NCBI GenBank assembly: GCA_965215755.1
Contig: OZ244119.1
Location: 5,642,001 to 5,706,000, forward strand
Length of the DNA stretch: 64,000 nt
Reading direction: 5' to 3'
From: Tectiglobus sp965215755
GTDB taxonomy: Bacteria > Pseudomonadota > Alphaproteobacteria > Rhizobiales > Hyphomicrobiaceae
In this document: positions 1 through 8,959 of the stretch, piece after piece
How positions within the stretch are numbered: position 1 is the stretch's first letter
Layout of the letters: every line of letters starts with the position of its first letter
Notes under the pieces: generated by a model
What the model saw: only the letters and a program-made list of their open reading frames with translations
What the model was told of the DNA's origin: nothing
Database searches by the model: none
Translations under genes and position numbers: made by a program

Positions 1-78
1 AGGCCCGAAGTGCGTGAGTTTTATAATCTTGAAAAGATGTGGCAGGCTCAGCCGCCGGCTGACGATACGACCCACTAG
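1..78 (+). CDS. rsfS: Ribosomal silencing factor RsfS, C-terminal end (partial)
   Basis: The window opens inside a reading frame that ends at the TAG at 76-78. The visible 25 residues contain VREFYNLEKMW, typical of the C-terminus of RsfS/Iojap proteins. RsfS binds ribosomal protein L14 on the 50S subunit and blocks subunit joining when nutrients are short. The rsfS-rlmH order is a common alphaproteobacterial arrangement and supports the call, as rlmH follows at 291. The start and most of the gene lie outside the window. Identification rests on a short tail plus synteny. Confidence 0.85.
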   Translation, partial: RPEVREFYNLEKMWQAQPPADDTTH

Positions 79-290
79 AGGTTCGTGCGGCTAAGGGGTA
101 TCGGGACGATGCCGGTAGCAGGCACCAAGTCGCCCTAGTCTCAAGTTGCTAAGATAGTTGTTGTGTTGGGCTTAGACGGCATCCGCGCTTACGACTGATA
201 GCATGTTGTATTTGGCAGACTGATTGCTCGCCGATTACAGTTTTCTTTGGGACAGCATGCCTTCCGGTATCGCATGCTGCTGGGTCACTT
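79..290. other. Intergenic region rsfS-rlmH
   Basis: About 210 bases with no convincing reading frame, hairpin or RNA gene. It probably carries the promoter or a read-through segment for rlmH, but no clear -35/-10 pair was found. Confidence 0.4.
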
Positions 291-773
291 ATGCGCCTCT
301 CCATCATTGCCGTCGGTCGTCTCAAATCGGGGCCGGATCGTGAACTTTGCGATCGCTATTGGGATCGCATCGGCAAGCAGGCGCGTACGCTCGGTCTTTC
401 CGCCAACAAAGTCATCGAGATCAATGAGGCTCGATCGGGCAGTGCCAATCAGCGCAAGTCAGAAGAGGCCAGCTCAATCCTTGCGAAAGTCCCTGCCGGA
501 GCAAAACTTATCGCCCTGGACGAAGCAGGCAAGCAGCAGACCAGCGTTGCATTTGCTCAGTCTATCCGCTCGATGCAAGAAGACGGCACGGCTGACCTTT
601 GCTTTGTGATTGGCGGCGCTGACGGTCATGGCGATGCAGTGAAAGATGCGGCCAGCAACATTCTTTCGCTTGGCCGGCTAACCTTGCCGCATGGATTGGC
701 CCGCATTGTCCTCGCTGAGCAGATCTACCGTGCGACCACGATCATTGCCGGCCACCCCTACCATCGCGAATAG
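291..773 (+). CDS. rlmH: 23S rRNA (pseudouridine1915-N3)-methyltransferase RlmH
   Basis: 160 aa, the usual RlmH length (about 155-160). RlmH is a SPOUT-class enzyme that uses S-adenosylmethionine to methylate pseudouridine 1915 of 23S rRNA helix 69 in assembled 70S ribosomes. Visible family marks are the start MRLSIIAVGRLK, the cofactor-knot segment FVIGGADGHG (about residues 105-114) and the terminal GHPYHRE, where His and Tyr belong to the conserved C-terminus. The start at 291 is the only one matching the family N-terminus. It lies directly downstream of rsfS and is probably cotranscribed. Nothing is unusual. Confidence 0.96.
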   Translation: MRLSIIAVGRLKSGPDRELCDRYWDRIGKQARTLGLSANKVIEINEARSGSANQRKSEEASSILAKVPAGAKLIALDEAGKQQTSVAFAQSIRSMQEDGTADLCFVIGGADGHGDAVKDAASNILSLGRLTLPHGLARIVLAEQIYRATTIIAGHPYHRE

Positions 774-806
774 CCTACTGCTGCTGAATAGGTCAGCCCT
801 CATGAT

Positions 807-1649
807 CTAGTTTCGGGCAGCGAACCAATCCAGCGCAGCCATCGGCAGAAGCCGGCGTGCGATAGCGACGATGTAGGTTGGTGTCGTGACATAGTACCGG
901 CGCTTCGGCCGGCGACTTTCGACAGCATGAACAAGCTTCTTGGCAACTGCTTCTGGCTGGAGCTTGAAGAATTGCTTACCACCCTTTTCCATGCCTGCGA
1001 TGATCATCTTGTAGCGTTCGCGATGCACGGAGCCTTCAATGTCTACATTTGCTCGAGCCGCCGCCATAGCGTGATCGAGAAATCGCGTATCGATCGGTCC
1101 AGGTTCAATCAGCGAAACATGAATGCCGGTGCCAGCCAACTCAAGCCGCATTGTGTCAGCCATGGCTTCCAAGGCGAATTTTGATGCGCAGTAGGCTCCG
1201 CGATAGGGCGCAGCGATCAATCCCAGAACGGACGAACAATGCACGATCCGGCCCTGACCATTGGCCCGCATGAGCGGCAAGGCGCGCCGCGTGATCTCAT
1301 GAGCAGCAAAGACATTGACCTCGAATTGTTCACGCATGGCCGTGTAATCGAGATCTTCGAGAGCCCCTGGCTGGCCGTAAGCGCCATTGTTGAACACGGC
1401 AAACAGTTTGCCATCAGTCAGGCGCGTGACTTCGTCCATGCAGTGGGTCACAGAAGTTGGGTCGGACAACTCAAGCTCGACTGCTTCGAGGCCCTCTTCA
1501 TCAACCAGCCGCCTAAGATCATCAGGATGCCGGGCGGTTGCCAGAACGCGCCACCCACGTAGCTTGAGCGCACGCGCCGAGGCCAGACCGATCCCGGACG
1601 AGCAGCCGGTAATCAAGATCGAGCGCTGCTGTGGCGTCCCACCGGACAC
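807..1649 (-). CDS. SDR family oxidoreductase downstream of mcd
   Basis: 280-aa classical short-chain dehydrogenase/reductase. The nucleotide-binding motif TGCSSGIG is at residues 14-21, the NNGAYG motif stands in for NNAG, and the active-site YCASK follows a Ser-containing HCSSVLG segment. The start is a GTG only 3 bases after the mcd stop codon, so translation is probably coupled to mcd. The substrate cannot be read from the sequence. The C-terminal RRPKRRYYVTTPTYIVAIARRLLP is typical of a subgroup often annotated as retinol- or steroid-dehydrogenase-like SDRs. Linkage to mcd may mean a role in acyl or CoA metabolism, but this is inference. Confidence 0.88.
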   Translation of the reverse strand: MSGGTPQQRSILITGCSSGIGLASARALKLRGWRVLATARHPDDLRRLVDEEGLEAVELELSDPTSVTHCMDEVTRLTDGKLFAVFNNGAYGQPGALEDLDYTAMREQFEVNVFAAHEITRRALPLMRANGQGRIVHCSSVLGLIAAPYRGAYCASKFALEAMADTMRLELAGTGIHVSLIEPGPIDTRFLDHAMAAARANVDIEGSVHRERYKMIIAGMEKGGKQFFKLQPEAVAKKLVHAVESRRPKRRYYVTTPTYIVAIARRLLPMAALDWFAARN

Positions 1650-1652
1650 AGC

Positions 1653-3326
1653 CTAGTTTGCCCCTTCCAGCAAACGGCGGGCAATGACCTGGGCCTGGAT
1701 CTCAGCGGCGCCTTCAAAAATATTGAGGATCCGCGCATCGCACAAAACGCGGCTGACCGGATACTCCAGCGCAAAACCATTGCCGCCATGGATCTGCAGC
1801 GCATTATCAGCAGAGGCCCACGCAATCCGGGCGCCAAGGAGCTTGGCCATCCCGGCTTCTAGATCGCAGCGGCGCCCTTGGTCCTTTTCGCGCGCAGCAA
1901 AATATGTCAACTGGCGGGCGATCATGGTCTCTACGGCCATCATGACGATCTTGTTGGATACACGTGGGAAGGCAAAGATCTGCTTTCCAAACTGTACACG
2001 ATCCAGGGCATAGGCCAAGGCGAGATCCATGGCTGATTGCGCGACGCCGACCGCACGTGCGGCCGTTTGAATGCGCGCTGCTTCGAAGGTAGCCATCAGC
2101 TGCTTAAAGCCCTGACCTTCGACGCCGCCGAGCAATTGCGATGCCGGCACTTCGAACCCGTCAAACGAGATATCGTATTCCTTCATGCCGCGGTAACCGA
2201 GCACCTCGATCTCCCCTCCCGTCATGCCTTCGGCGGGGAATGGATTATCGTCAGTCCCACGTGGCTTTTCAGCCAGGAACATCGACAATCCGCGGTAGCC
2301 CTTCTCGTCCGGATTTGTTCTGACAAGGAGCGTCATTAGATCAGCGCGAACCGGGTGAGTGATCCAGGTTTTTTGACCAAAGATCCTGTAGACATCACCG
2401 TCCCGTTCGGCGCGTGTCTTGAGAGACGCCAAATCAGAGCCAGTATTGGGCTCTGTAAAAACGGCGGTTGGGATGATCTCGCCGGACGCGATCCGCGGCA
2501 GATACTTTTCCTTTTGCTCCGGTGTCCCGTTCGCCAGGATAAGTTCACCTGCGATTTCCGAGCGCGTCCCAAGAGAACCAACGCCGATGTAGCCGCGTGA
2601 CAACTCCTCAGAGACGATACACATTGCCTCCTTTCCAAGGCCCAAGCCGCCAACGTCTTCCGGCAAGGAGACTCCGAAAACACCAAGCTCCGCTAGCTTG
2701 GCGATTGTCTCCAATGGGATGTAGTTGTTCTGGAGGTGCCATTCGTGGGCGTCCGGTAGAACCTCGGCCTCGCAAAACCGCTTCATCTCCTCCTGCATGG
2801 CCGCGTGGATATCATCCAGGCCACTTTCACCGAACGTGGTTGATCCCGGCCGCTCCGAAATCAATGTCGCCAGGCGCTGCTTTGCGGCACTGTCTTGGCT
2901 GGCGCGAACTGCAGTTTCGGTTGCGTCTTCGAACGCTCTGATGGCGTCGCGGGAAACCCCGAGATTACTGAGCCGAACGGTCTCACCCTGGCTCATCGGG
3001 ATGCCGCCTGAAATCTGCGCTGCGTACTCACCCACACCCAACTGCACTATGAGCTGTTCGAACTCGCCGAAATTCTGCTCTGACTGGATGCGCTCGCCCC
3101 AGCCTTTGAGCTGGCGCAACGCCTCGACATAGGTCGCAAGCCAGGCGAGCCCGTGTGTGATCTCCTGATGCGCGTCTGCAGAGGACTTGTCGCCAACGCG
3201 CTCCCGCACGGCTTGCTTGGCATGCGTTAGCAAACGTTCGGCTTCAGATATGACAGTGCTGGCACTCCCCAGTGGATCATGCGCATTCCCGGGCATTTCG
3301 GTCATTGCGGCAGAAGCTGCAGTCAT
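1653..3326 (-). CDS. mcd: (2S)-methylsuccinyl-CoA dehydrogenase, ethylmalonyl-CoA pathway
   Basis: 557 aa, an acyl-CoA dehydrogenase with an N-terminal extension of about 150 residues, the length and layout expected of Mcd rather than the ordinary 380-400 aa fatty-acid enzymes. Mcd is an FAD enzyme that oxidises methylsuccinyl-CoA to mesaconyl-CoA. Visible family segments are AVFTEPNTGSDLASLKT, the FAD-binding QTAARAVGVAQ and RVQFGK stretches, and the C-terminal HGGNGFALEYPVSR and NIFEGAAEIQ. A GGAGG ribosome site lies about 10 bases before the ATG. ccr, ecm and epi in the same window strongly support the pathway assignment. An SDR gene follows 3 bases later on the same strand. A generic acyl-CoA dehydrogenase is the alternative. 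Confidence 0.88.
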   Translation of the reverse strand: MTAASAAMTEMPGNAHDPLGSASTVISEAERLLTHAKQAVRERVGDKSSADAHQEITHGLAWLATYVEALRQLKGWGERIQSEQNFGEFEQLIVQLGVGEYAAQISGGIPMSQGETVRLSNLGVSRDAIRAFEDATETAVRASQDSAAKQRLATLISERPGSTTFGESGLDDIHAAMQEEMKRFCEAEVLPDAHEWHLQNNYIPLETIAKLAELGVFGVSLPEDVGGLGLGKEAMCIVSEELSRGYIGVGSLGTRSEIAGELILANGTPEQKEKYLPRIASGEIIPTAVFTEPNTGSDLASLKTRAERDGDVYRIFGQKTWITHPVRADLMTLLVRTNPDEKGYRGLSMFLAEKPRGTDDNPFPAEGMTGGEIEVLGYRGMKEYDISFDGFEVPASQLLGGVEGQGFKQLMATFEAARIQTAARAVGVAQSAMDLALAYALDRVQFGKQIFAFPRVSNKIVMMAVETMIARQLTYFAAREKDQGRRCDLEAGMAKLLGARIAWASADNALQIHGGNGFALEYPVSRVLCDARILNIFEGAAEIQAQVIARRLLEGAN

Positions 3327-3492
3327 TGTGGTCTCGCCTCCGTCTTTCGGGCGTGTTGGTTTCGTACAAAGAGATCATTTTGCAGCGCAGCATGCGATGT
3401 GGTGACAAGACGCAATCGCCTCGTTTGCCTTCGCATTTGAAGGTCGGTCCTATCGATAAACGCCCTCAACTCCTCTTGGGCACACGCGCGCA

Positions 3493-5643
3493 CTAACGTG
3501 CTTTCTTCGATCCCGTCAAAGCATCAAGGAAACGACGGGCCGATCGATTGGTTTGCGGGGCTGTGTCCGAAGCTCTCGGACTGGATCGGTTCATGGATTG
3601 CGGCCCGACGGCTTGCTCGCTGCTCTGTTGTTCAGACTGTGATGGCGGGGCTGATCCATCATTTGAGCGAATGATCTGCACACTCGCCTCTTCGATTTCA
3701 CCGTTGAAGCGAATGAACTGATCGTCCTCATCGTAGGTCGGCCTGGCCAAGGTCTCCATGCGCCTTGCGAGATCATAGGGTGTTGGATCTGCCTCGATCC
3801 GGACCTCTTCGTCAGCGGGATCCTGGCGCAAGTGTTGCCCGTTGAGGTGGCTATCGTTCTGACTTGTCCTCTGCTCAACAGTCCCTGCCGCAATAGCTGG
3901 CGGCGGGGTTTCGCGCGGCGCGACTTTCACAATCTCGACGGCTGCCTCATCCCAGGTCGCGTCGTCCGGCTCAGATTGCCAATCGAAATCCGCAATCTCT
4001 GGCCGTTCTTCAGCAGCCTGGTCAGCCGTTTCGATCAGCTCGGGCGGTTCGACGACTATGGATTGCGGCAGGGATGGCGGGTCGGACGGTTCGGTTCTGC
4101 TGGCAAGCCGGTCCACCTGCTGTTCGAAGGGCTGCGGTCGGCGAAGATCTGGCAGCGCAACCTGGGTCATAGACCGCTCGAAACGCTCAATCCGATCGCT
4201 CAATGCAACGTGTTCTGCCGGTTCGTCGGTCTCATCTGCTTCCCGGGTCTCGACACCGTCATTTGGATCTACCGGTTCATCCAGGTCGGGCACGTGCGTG
4301 TTGGGAGCTGCGACCAGCTCCGTGGCCGAAACATTGTCGTCGTTCGGCTCGGCGGTGTCGGCCTCAGTAGATGGAGCATCCTGCGGGTTGGGGACTGCAT
4401 CTAGATTCGACGCCGGTTCAGCAGTATCAGCCGGCTGGCTTGGAGCGCTACGTCGCGCCGCCTCGATGGCCAGCAAGGAGACCAGTTCTTCAATGTCAGG
4501 CTTCGGAGCGGATGTGGCATCTTCTGCCAGCTTCGCCGCTTTTGTCTCAACTTCGGCACCGACTGGTTGCTGGGCTTCCCCTGCAGGTTCGGTCTCTGGC
4601 TGTTGTTCTGGCTGTGGCAAAAGCGGAAGCGGCAATGACTGCGATTGCCAAGTCGGATTGCTCGGCTGTTCAACGAGGCAATCAGCCAGATTGCGATGAC
4701 CGCGACGCACAAAGCTCGTTGGTTGACCCGTCGCCAGAATTGCAGCTTGCTCGATCCATTGCTCTTGCGATAGGCGACGTGATTGCGGCAGCACTTCTCG
4801 CAACGACTTGACCTGTTCAGCCGTCATGTGCGCGATCTGAGCGTAGCTGGCGAAGCCAATGCTGCGCAGAGCTTCCTCGTCTTCCGGATCGACCCCGCGG
4901 ATCCGAGTGAGTTCGTTTGGCAGCTCTTCAACTGCCTCTGATCCCTGAGAAGGCTCTTCGGTAACGGCGACAAGCGCCGCGCTCTCTTCGGGCTCTGCTG
5001 CGCAATTTTCGATGGTTGGCTCGCAAGAGACTACAGCCAATTGCGTGGTCAGTTGATTTTTCGCATTGGCGCGACGTGCCAGCAGCGCTGACATTTCGCG
5101 CATGAGCGCTTCGTTGTCCGGTCGCGATTGCGTGATGTCGTTCGTTGCTACGAATTGCGATATCGGAGTGTGTGGCTCGACCGACGGTGAAGGACTGACG
5201 ATCAGCTCTCCCATCGATTCAGCAGGCTGCTGATCCGACTTTACGACCAACTTGGTGCGAAAGGCTGCAGGTTCCGGTGTCGGGCTTACCGCAGCCGGAC
5301 CGGAGGACCTGATCTCATCGCCTTCGCCAATCTCTGTCCCTTCGTTTTCGCCCGGCTCCGCATCTGGACGATCGTTCTCGTCCGGGCCAAGCAGTTCGCG
5401 CAGGGAGTCCGACGCGACCAGTAAGTTCCTCCAGGCATTGTAAAGGCGATTGCTGCGCAGACTTTCGACGATGTCGGCTGAAAGCCCCTGTTCGATCTCC
5501 GCGGCAGCGGCAACCGACGCCGTCGGCTGTCCATCGGCTTGTTCACGGTACGCAGCCCAAGACGGATCCGAGGCCATCAGGACCTCCAATCTCTTGCGCT
5601 CCACGTCCAGCCCTTCAAGCTGGTTGCGTATCCCGTCCTTCAT
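3493..5643 (-). CDS. Large acidic, disordered protein with a helix-hairpin-helix domain
   Basis: 716 aa, not recognised as a named protein. Most of it is low-complexity and rich in Glu, Asp, Pro, Ala, Ser and Gln, so probably disordered. One folded segment is visible at about residues 243-306. It begins LTRIRGVDPEDEEALRSIG and continues with an AQIAHMT turn and a final EQWIEQAAILATG. This pattern matches the helix-hairpin-helix domain found at the C-terminus of some ribosomal L21, NuoE and related alphaproteobacterial proteins. The N-terminus is short and alpha-helical, and no signal peptide or TM segment is seen. It is transcribed away from the ClC gene and lies 166 bases upstream of mcd on the same strand. 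The domain suggests nucleic-acid or protein contact; the role is unknown. Confidence 0.75.
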   Translation of the reverse strand: MKDGIRNQLEGLDVERKRLEVLMASDPSWAAYREQADGQPTASVAAAAEIEQGLSADIVESLRSNRLYNAWRNLLVASDSLRELLGPDENDRPDAEPGENEGTEIGEGDEIRSSGPAAVSPTPEPAAFRTKLVVKSDQQPAESMGELIVSPSPSVEPHTPISQFVATNDITQSRPDNEALMREMSALLARRANAKNQLTTQLAVVSCEPTIENCAAEPEESAALVAVTEEPSQGSEAVEELPNELTRIRGVDPEDEEALRSIGFASYAQIAHMTAEQVKSLREVLPQSRRLSQEQWIEQAAILATGQPTSFVRRGHRNLADCLVEQPSNPTWQSQSLPLPLLPQPEQQPETEPAGEAQQPVGAEVETKAAKLAEDATSAPKPDIEELVSLLAIEAARRSAPSQPADTAEPASNLDAVPNPQDAPSTEADTAEPNDDNVSATELVAAPNTHVPDLDEPVDPNDGVETREADETDEPAEHVALSDRIERFERSMTQVALPDLRRPQPFEQQVDRLASRTEPSDPPSLPQSIVVEPPELIETADQAAEERPEIADFDWQSEPDDATWDEAAVEIVKVAPRETPPPAIAAGTVEQRTSQNDSHLNGQHLRQDPADEEVRIEADPTPYDLARRMETLARPTYDEDDQFIRFNGEIEEASVQIIRSNDGSAPPSQSEQQSSEQAVGPQSMNRSSPRASDTAPQTNRSARRFLDALTGSKKAR

Positions 5644-5967
5644 CTTCTAACCGTATGCGAGGCTCTCACTTTGCCGACCTTCGGAGAAAACACCTAATGG
5701 CGTTGTATGACCAATTATCGACGGATTGCCCTGATTTTTGCCCTGGTTGGACCCAAAGTCTTTGATTCCGGTTAACAATATGCTTGCGTCCTGGCTTCGT
5801 CCATCGTTTCAGAACAACGGGCACGGTTGACCATTGAGCCTCACAGGCGACAAGAATTGCCAATCGCGCAGAGCCTTGTCATTGTGTCGGACAACCAATT
5901 CCTGATCGTATCCTCATCATCGCACGCGGACCACAGCCGCAATTACCGCTAAATCACCACCTGTGTC
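5644..5967. other. Divergent intergenic region (HhH protein / ClC)
   Basis: About 320 bases between divergently transcribed genes, so promoters for both should lie here. No clear consensus promoter, operator repeat, RNA gene or credible small reading frame was recognised. A 65-codon open frame on the minus strand lacks a ribosome site and protein-like composition. Confidence 0.4.
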
Positions 5968-7713
5968 ATGGATCAAACAGACGATAGTCTTCGTCAGCAA
6001 CGAGAGCGCGAGAACGCGGTAGTGCTACGCGCCGAGGCGCCGGAGCGGAAACGTCACAGCCTGCTGCGTTATGTCGAAGATATCGTCCGGCCAGTCTTCG
6101 ATCTGCTGAACGCTCAAATCGGCCACAACGTCAGTTCCTTCATAAGGGACCGGCAACCCCTGGTGTGGCTTCTTGCGTTAGCGATCGGAGTAACAGTCGC
6201 CTATGTCGCGGTTGCCTTTCGTTGGTCGATCGGCATGTTCCAGCTGCTCTGGCTAGGGACACAGTCTGAAAAAATCGCCAGTGCCGCTTCTGAAGCCGGT
6301 TGGCTGATCATCCTGCTGGCCCCCGCGTTCGGTGGTGCCATTGTTGGGTTCATATTGCAGTATCATATGCCAGGCCGGCGGGCCCAGGGTGTTGCTGATG
6401 TCATTGAGGCACGAGCTGTTCATGACAGCAACATATCGGTCAAGTCGGGCGTGTGGAGTGCCATTGCCGCCTCCGTTTCACTGGGCTTTGGTGCGAGCGC
6501 AGGACGGGAAGGTCCCGTGGTTCATATCGGCGCAACGATCGCGTCGGTGATCGAGAATTTTTTCCAACTGACGCATGGCACACGGCGGACGCTCCTGGCC
6601 TGCGGCGTGGCAGCTGCCGTTGCTGCTTCCTTTAATGCTCCCATGGCTGGCGTTATATTCGCGCACGAAGTCATTCTCGCTCACTATGCCTTGAGTGCCT
6701 TTGTGCCGATCGTCATCGCGTCGGTAGCCGCAACCGTTGTTGCCCGGATCCACCTTGGCAACTTTCCGGCATTTGTTGTGCCTGACTATCAAATCACGAC
6801 GTATTGGGAGTTTCCGGCATTCGCGCTGCTTGGCGTGACCTGCGCCGTCGTGGCGATCGCTTTCGAGACCGCGCTTATGGTCACTGAAAAAGTGTCGTGG
6901 AAGTTCAATGTGCCGCTCTGGTCACGGCCGATTATTGGCGGATTGATGATCGGCAGTATTGCGATCTTCTTCCCGCAGGTCCTCGGCGTTGGATATGAGG
7001 CAACAGACGCCGCTCTGACGGCGCAGTATCCGCTTTGGATTATGCTTGCGTTGCTGGTGGCGAAGACAGCGGCGACGGCAATAACGTTAGCAACGCGGTT
7101 TGCTGGCGGCATTTTTTCGCCCGCGATCTACCTCGGCGCAATGGCCGGTGGTTCCTACGGGTTGATTGCCAGTTCTGCCTTTCCTGAAATGGCATCGAGC
7201 CACGGCCTCTATGCGATTCTCGGAATGGGAGCGGTTGCGGGTGCCGTGTTGGGCGCGCCAATATCAAGCACACTCATTATCCTCGAGGTTACCAAAGGTT
7301 ATGATATCTCGCTTGCGCTCATGTTGACTGTCTCGATTGCGCATGGCCTAACGCGCGCGGCTCTTGGATTGAGCTTTTTCCACTGGCAGCTGTCAAAACG
7401 CGGCCTTTCCGTACAGGAAGGACCGCATCAAGAAATTATGAGATCTCTGCTCGTACGCGATTTCATCACCATGCCAGGCGACGATGCCAAAGCCCAAGAC
7501 AAGCGCCGCGATCCACAGTCCCAACCGGATTGGCTGACCGCAAATGATACCGTTGAAACCGCACTTCGTATGTTTGACCGGACCGGCCGCCATCGCCTGC
7601 CGGTTGTCTCAATGGCCGATGAGAACCAAATCGTCGGCTGGGCGGAGCGGATGTCGGCCATGGACGCCTTCAACAAGGCCTTGATTGAGCGCCATGTTGA
7701 GGAACACCGATAA
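5968..7713 (+). CDS. ClC family chloride channel/transporter with C-terminal CBS-like domain
   Basis: 581 aa with about ten or more hydrophobic segments, as in ClC proteins, which move Cl- (often in exchange for H+) across the inner membrane. GREGPVVHIGA is at about residues 179-189, with Glu181 at the place of the gating glutamate. A later FAGGIFSPAIYLGA segment matches the GxFxP chloride-site motif. The first selectivity motif is the RAQGV form seen in CBS-bearing bacterial ClCs rather than GSGIP. Residues from about 510 to the end (TANDTVETALRMF, HRLPVV, IVGWAER) look like a single CBS-type domain. Whether it is a channel or an exchanger cannot be decided here. The YihY-like gene follows on the same strand after 194 bases. 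Confidence 0.93.
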   Translation: MDQTDDSLRQQRERENAVVLRAEAPERKRHSLLRYVEDIVRPVFDLLNAQIGHNVSSFIRDRQPLVWLLALAIGVTVAYVAVAFRWSIGMFQLLWLGTQSEKIASAASEAGWLIILLAPAFGGAIVGFILQYHMPGRRAQGVADVIEARAVHDSNISVKSGVWSAIAASVSLGFGASAGREGPVVHIGATIASVIENFFQLTHGTRRTLLACGVAAAVAASFNAPMAGVIFAHEVILAHYALSAFVPIVIASVAATVVARIHLGNFPAFVVPDYQITTYWEFPAFALLGVTCAVVAIAFETALMVTEKVSWKFNVPLWSRPIIGGLMIGSIAIFFPQVLGVGYEATDAALTAQYPLWIMLALLVAKTAATAITLATRFAGGIFSPAIYLGAMAGGSYGLIASSAFPEMASSHGLYAILGMGAVAGAVLGAPISSTLIILEVTKGYDISLALMLTVSIAHGLTRAALGLSFFHWQLSKRGLSVQEGPHQEIMRSLLVRDFITMPGDDAKAQDKRRDPQSQPDWLTANDTVETALRMFDRTGRHRLPVVSMADENQIVGWAERMSAMDAFNKALIERHVEEHR

Positions 7714-7907
7714 GTTGCGTGAACAAGGCCCCGACGTGGTCTGCTTCTACGAGAATAATAGCCCTGATATTTGTCATAGATTGAGGATAACTGTGTCTGA
7801 TGTGCCTCAATTTTTTGCCCAACCGACATGCGATGCTGGACGATCGGGTCTCCCAGGATTAGGTTGCGCCGCCATCCTTATGTTGAATTGTGGTGCAGAG
7901 TGCCTGA

Positions 7908-8792
7908 ATGGACAGCAGACTCACCGTCATCGGGGCGATCTACCGCCTCTACGAGCATAGCCAGTTTTCTATGGCAGGTGCTGTTGCGTTCTCATTCCTG
8001 GTATCGATCTTTCCGTTCTGCATTCTCCTCGGTGCACTCGCGGGTATTCTAGGTGGCCCAGCATTGGCTGAGACCGCGATTGACCATCTCTTCAAGGCGC
8101 TTCCCGGTGACGTCGCGAAAGGCCTCGTGCCGCAAGTCGAATCCATCATGAACAGCAGCCGCATAGACTTGCTGACAATTGGTGGCGCGATTACCCTGTT
8201 CTTTGCAACGAGCGCGATTGAAACGCTCAGAACCGCACTGAACTTTGCGTATCGTGTGCAGGAAAAGCGGCCTTACATCGTGTGTCTCGGTATGAGCATG
8301 CTCAACGTGTTTGTGGCTGCCATTGTGCTGCTGATCCTGGCCTGGACGGCGCTTGTGGCACCGAACCTCGCAAAACTGATCAAATCGGATTTGCTGAGCA
8401 GTTTCTTGAACTCCAGCTGGGTTAGCTCGGGTGGTGTTTATGCTGTAACGGCCGCGGTCATCGCGTTGCAATTGTTTGCAGTTCATCTGTGGCTGGCCGC
8501 AGGCCGTAGGCGCATCGCTGACGTCTGGCCCGGCATCGTACTGACTGTTCTGTTGTGGATGCTGCTTGGTACAGCTTATTCCTACTATCTGGGCTTCAGC
8601 AACTACTCACGGTTCTATGCCGGTCTGTCGCAGATCATGATTGCTTTGATCTTCTTCCAGGTCACCGCTGTTGCCATCATCCTCGGTGCAGAGCTTAATC
8701 GGGGTTTGATTGAACTGAAGAAGATGAGAAACGGTAGTGATTCACTGCTGAATGGTGACAAAGGCTCAGGCGGCGGTGCGCTGCGGACGTAA
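7908..8792 (+). CDS. YihY/BrkB family inner-membrane protein
   Basis: 294 aa with about six hydrophobic helices. The N-terminal FSMAGAVAFSFLVSIFPF is the family signature (AxxxAxxxLxSLxP type), followed by the amphipathic IDHLFKALPGDVAKGL segment and later TAYSYYLGFSNYSRFYAGL and GAELNRGL. YihY/BrkB proteins are poorly understood. They have been called ribonuclease BN or virulence factors in older annotations, and the RNase BN assignment is known to be wrong for YihY. The ATG at 7908 is the first in-frame start giving the family N-terminus; its ribosome site is weak. It faces the dimethylglycine dehydrogenase-like gene convergently. Confidence 0.9.
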   Translation: MDSRLTVIGAIYRLYEHSQFSMAGAVAFSFLVSIFPFCILLGALAGILGGPALAETAIDHLFKALPGDVAKGLVPQVESIMNSSRIDLLTIGGAITLFFATSAIETLRTALNFAYRVQEKRPYIVCLGMSMLNVFVAAIVLLILAWTALVAPNLAKLIKSDLLSSFLNSSWVSSGGVYAVTAAVIALQLFAVHLWLAAGRRRIADVWPGIVLTVLLWMLLGTAYSYYLGFSNYSRFYAGLSQIMIALIFFQVTAVAIILGAELNRGLIELKKMRNGSDSLLNGDKGSGGGALRT

Positions 8793-8959
8793 GCCACACC
8801 TGACGATCTGAAACTACTCGCCACACTGCACTCGAATTGTTCCAGCCGACTAAGACATCATCGAGCCAGTGTTCGACAATGGCAGCATGATCAGCCGGTG
8901 GACAGCTGGCTGCATTGGAACTGAGCTACCTTCCGCTATTAGAGACGATCAATGATACC

